From Hyphomicrobiales bacterium (GTDB lineage Bacteria; Pseudomonadota; Alphaproteobacteria; Rhizobiales; Devosiaceae), in the NCBI GenBank assembly GCA_027487555.1, contig JAIYDI010000006.1:1-45820 (forward strand): DNA of 45,820 bases, written 5' to 3'. This document shows, in pieces, positions 44,009 to 45,820 of this stretch. The position numbers and the translations under genes are program-made. The notes beneath the pieces were generated by a model that ran no database searches, was not told the origin of the DNA, and worked only from the letters and a program-made list of their open reading frames with translations. Position 1 is the stretch's first letter, and every line of letters starts with the position of its first letter.

Positions 44009-44824
44009 TCACAGCCCATTGCCCGTCGAGCCTCGGCCCAGGTCTGTCGACATGGAAAAAGCACCCGAGGGGGTCATGAACGTCAGTTCAATCCGCGTTC
44101 CGTCGATGTCGCCCGCCCGGGCGGCAGAAACAGGCAGGAGAACTAGGTTTGGTTCCCGGCTTTTTTGCGGCGCGCCGAGGGCATCTCCCCGCCCGTCCAC
44201 GCCGATCAGCGAAGCCGGGTCGATGCTGGCGTCCTCGAGCCGAACGAGGATACCGCCCGCCGCCTGGTCCAGCCCCAGCAGCGTTGCGGCCGGGCCTGGT
44301 CCGGGCCAGGCGATGGGTGCCAGTGCCTCGGCCTGCCTGAGCCGCAGGTCGTTTATGGTATCCACCCGGCCCGTACCGTTGATCGGCAAGGTGAAGCTCG
44401 CCCGCGCCGGCAGGCACTGCGTCTCGCAAATCCCCATCACCACCGAAATCGCGATCTCGCCCACCGGGCTGTCGAGGGTGAGCGCAACCGGCAGCAATGT
44501 CGGGCCCAGATAGATGAACTCATCGACCCCCAGGCTCTGGTCGATCAGCGGATAAGGCCAGACCATCTCGGCCTGCGCCACCCCGCGAGACTGGCTCCAA
44601 TCGAGGCTCAGTGCCAGCCCGCCCTCGCCCGGCGCTTTCCAGTAGGTGCGAGTCGACTGCGGCATCTCGAGGTCGAGCCCGACCAGTGTCCTGCCGCTCA
44701 CGTCGATGCGGTCGGAGCTGACCAGTCTCAGACGTACGCCCGGCGACAGCTCCTGCCATGGCGTCGCACCCGCCAGCACCGGCGTCGAAATCAGCAGCGC
44801 GATGAGACAAATCTGTAAACGCAT
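44009..44824 (-). CDS. Free-standing DsbD-alpha-like periplasmic protein
   Basis: 271 residues. A signal peptide (RLQICLIALLISTPVLAGA) precedes a beta-rich domain like the N-terminal domain of DsbD. Cysteines in MGICETQCLPA (CX3C) mark the domain's thiol pair, and TYWKAPGEGGLALSLDW is conserved. The membrane and thioredoxin domains of DsbD are absent, so it needs a partner encoded elsewhere. Probably passes electrons to periplasmic thiol proteins. Divergent from yqgE. Confidence 0.82.
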   Translation of the reverse strand: MRLQICLIALLISTPVLAGATPWQELSPGVRLRLVSSDRIDVSGRTLVGLDLEMPQSTRTYWKAPGEGGLALSLDWSQSRGVAQAEMVWPYPLIDQSLGVDEFIYLGPTLLPVALTLDSPVGEIAISVVMGICETQCLPARASFTLPINGTGRVDTINDLRLRQAEALAPIAWPGPGPAATLLGLDQAAGGILVRLEDASIDPASLIGVDGRGDALGAPQKSREPNLVLLPVSAARAGDIDGTRIELTFMTPSGAFSMSTDLGRGSTGNGL

Positions 44825-44987
44825 GACTGACCATATCGCGAATACCCGTGTCCTGGTTGTGGCAAAGCCAGAGCAGATCGGTCCGCATCAGCCGATTGTA
44901 GGCTATGCAGGCCGAAAGCAAGCCGCTAAGGTTTTTGCCTGCCGGCTTGTGCTCTTCGCCAAAATCCCGCGCCGGCCCGGAGGCCGA

Positions 44988-45566
44988 ATGGACTCGCTCA
45001 AGGGACAGTTCCTTGTCGCCATGCCGGACATGGGCGATGAAAACTTCCGCGAAACGGTGATCTACCTCGTCGGACACGGGGACGAGGGCGCGATGGGGCT
45101 CGTCGTCAACCAGTCGCTCGAAGACATGCGCTTCGCCGATATCCTCGAAGAGCTGAAGCTTGGCGAGCAGGACGAACTGATCCGCCTGCCCCCCGAAGTG
45201 CGCGACCGTCAGGTGTTGCGCGGCGGACCGGTACAGAAGAGCCGCGGATTCGTGCTGCACTCGTCGGACTATTTCAAGGATGGCAATTCCTACGTCGTCA
45301 CCGACGATATCTGTCTCACTGCCACGCTCGACGTCCTTAAATCCATCGCCTTCCACAACCAGCCCGCCGATGCGCTGTTCGCGCTCGGCTATTGCGGCTG
45401 GAGCCCGGGTCAGCTTGAGCAGGAGATCCAGGGCAATGGCTGGCTGACCGTGCCGTTTTCGCGCGAATTGCTGTTCGGTCTGCCCATCGCGAACCGTTAT
45501 GACGCGGCTCTGGCGAGCCTTGGGATCACGCGGGCTTCGCTGAGTTCGTTCGCCGGGCATGGGTGA
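44988..45566 (+). CDS. yqgE: YqgE/AlgH family protein
   Basis: 192 residues starting MDSLKGQFLVAMPDMGDENF, the family opening. GAMGLVVNQSL, LRGGPVQKSRGFVLHS and ALGYCGWSPGQLEQEI are conserved. ATG 44988 has GGAGG four bases upstream; the longer frame is rejected. The function of the family is not established. Divergent from the DsbD-alpha-like gene. Confidence 0.95.
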   Translation: MDSLKGQFLVAMPDMGDENFRETVIYLVGHGDEGAMGLVVNQSLEDMRFADILEELKLGEQDELIRLPPEVRDRQVLRGGPVQKSRGFVLHSSDYFKDGNSYVVTDDICLTATLDVLKSIAFHNQPADALFALGYCGWSPGQLEQEIQGNGWLTVPFSRELLFGLPIANRYDAALASLGITRASLSSFAGHG

Positions 45567-45599
45567 GGGTAGAGGTCTTCAGCATCCGGCCACGCAGTC

Positions 45600-45820
45600 A
45601 GGACTCCCTCCACCGTTTACGGGGGAGGGTCCGGCGGAGCCTGGGGTGGGGGGGAGCCGCTTGCGCTAAACTACTGAGATTGTTTGGCATTCAGCGCAAG
45701 ATGCCCCCCTCACCCGGCGCTCCGCGCCCATAGCCCGCAGGCATAGCCTGACGGGCGTTCTTCGCTGCAAAGCTCCACCGGAGCTTTGCAAGAGCACTCA
45801 GAACTCCCTCACGAGGGAGA
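45600..45820. repeat. Palindromic repeats at the right end
   Basis: This gene-free tail has several hairpins: CCCTCC with GGAGGG near 45605-45630; G-rich (near 45640) pairing with C-rich (near 45710) arms flanking GCGCTAAA and GCGCAAGA; and GCAAAGCTCC (45767-45776) with GGAGCTTTGC (45780-45789). It shares the CCCCTCACCCGG core with the 19.5 kb element. Confidence 0.7.

Overview
High-G+C chromosomal DNA from an alphaproteobacterium, most likely of the order Hyphomicrobiales and possibly Devosia-like. This rests on gene content, not on a database search. The pointers are a CcrM-type GANTC methyltransferase behind a perfect CtrA box (TTAA-N7-TTAA), a separate F0 operon atpI-atpB-atpE-atpF'-atpF with the b' subunit, a split glycine decarboxylase (gcvPA/gcvPB) in a gcvT-H-PA-PB operon under a tandem glycine riboswitch, and a mutY / DUF721 / dsbA-like / smc neighbourhood typical of these bacteria. 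No rRNA, tRNA, CRISPR array, transposase or phage gene was seen.

Layout, left to right. (1) 0.2-4.9 kb, minus strand: a tightly packed ABC importer operon (solute-binding protein, two permeases, ATPase) ending in a divergent glycerophosphodiester phosphodiesterase-like gene. (2) 5.3-9.7 kb, minus: ispE translationally coupled to a secreted TPR protein, and ETF-ubiquinone oxidoreductase. (3) 9.8-15.7 kb, plus: family-4-type uracil-DNA glycosylase, an MFS transporter, moaB, a 53-residue basic protein, lemA and a DUF2207 membrane protein. (4) 15.7-17.9 kb, minus: radical SAM protein, GFA-like zinc protein and rnhB. (5) 18.1-22.5 kb: DoxX-like protein divergent from a LysR regulator, a block of nested palindromic repeats, glyS with no adjacent glyQ, and a pyridoxamine-oxidase-fold protein. 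(6) 22.6-25.0 kb: two tandem secreted SH3b-SGNH hydrolases whose 3' thirds are almost identical. (7) 25.1-33.5 kb: ccrM, a FemAB/GNAT-like protein, mutY, a DUF721/DciA-like protein, a DsbA-like thiol protein and smc. (8) 33.7-36.5 kb: F0 ATP synthase operon with a recognisable promoter and a strong terminator. (9) 36.6-37.9 kb: DUF2459 protein and a BrnT/BrnA toxin-antitoxin pair with a palindrome at its promoter. (10) 38.0-42.8 kb, minus: glycine cleavage operon. (11) 42.9-45.6 kb: lipoprotein, peroxiredoxin and a free-standing DsbD-alpha-like protein on the minus strand, divergent from yqgE; palindromic repeats fill the right end.

Most of the window is housekeeping: DNA repair and chromosome maintenance (uracil-DNA glycosylase, rnhB, ccrM, mutY, DUF721, smc), energy metabolism (ETF-QO, F0), one-carbon metabolism (gcv) and envelope redox (DsbA-like, DsbD-alpha-like, peroxiredoxin). 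The most unusual parts are the tandem SGNH pair, the ABC-phosphodiesterase operon, the repeat clusters and several well-formed regulatory dyads. I found no clear case for a wholly new multi-gene system. The SGNH pair inserted beside ccrM is the best accessory candidate.
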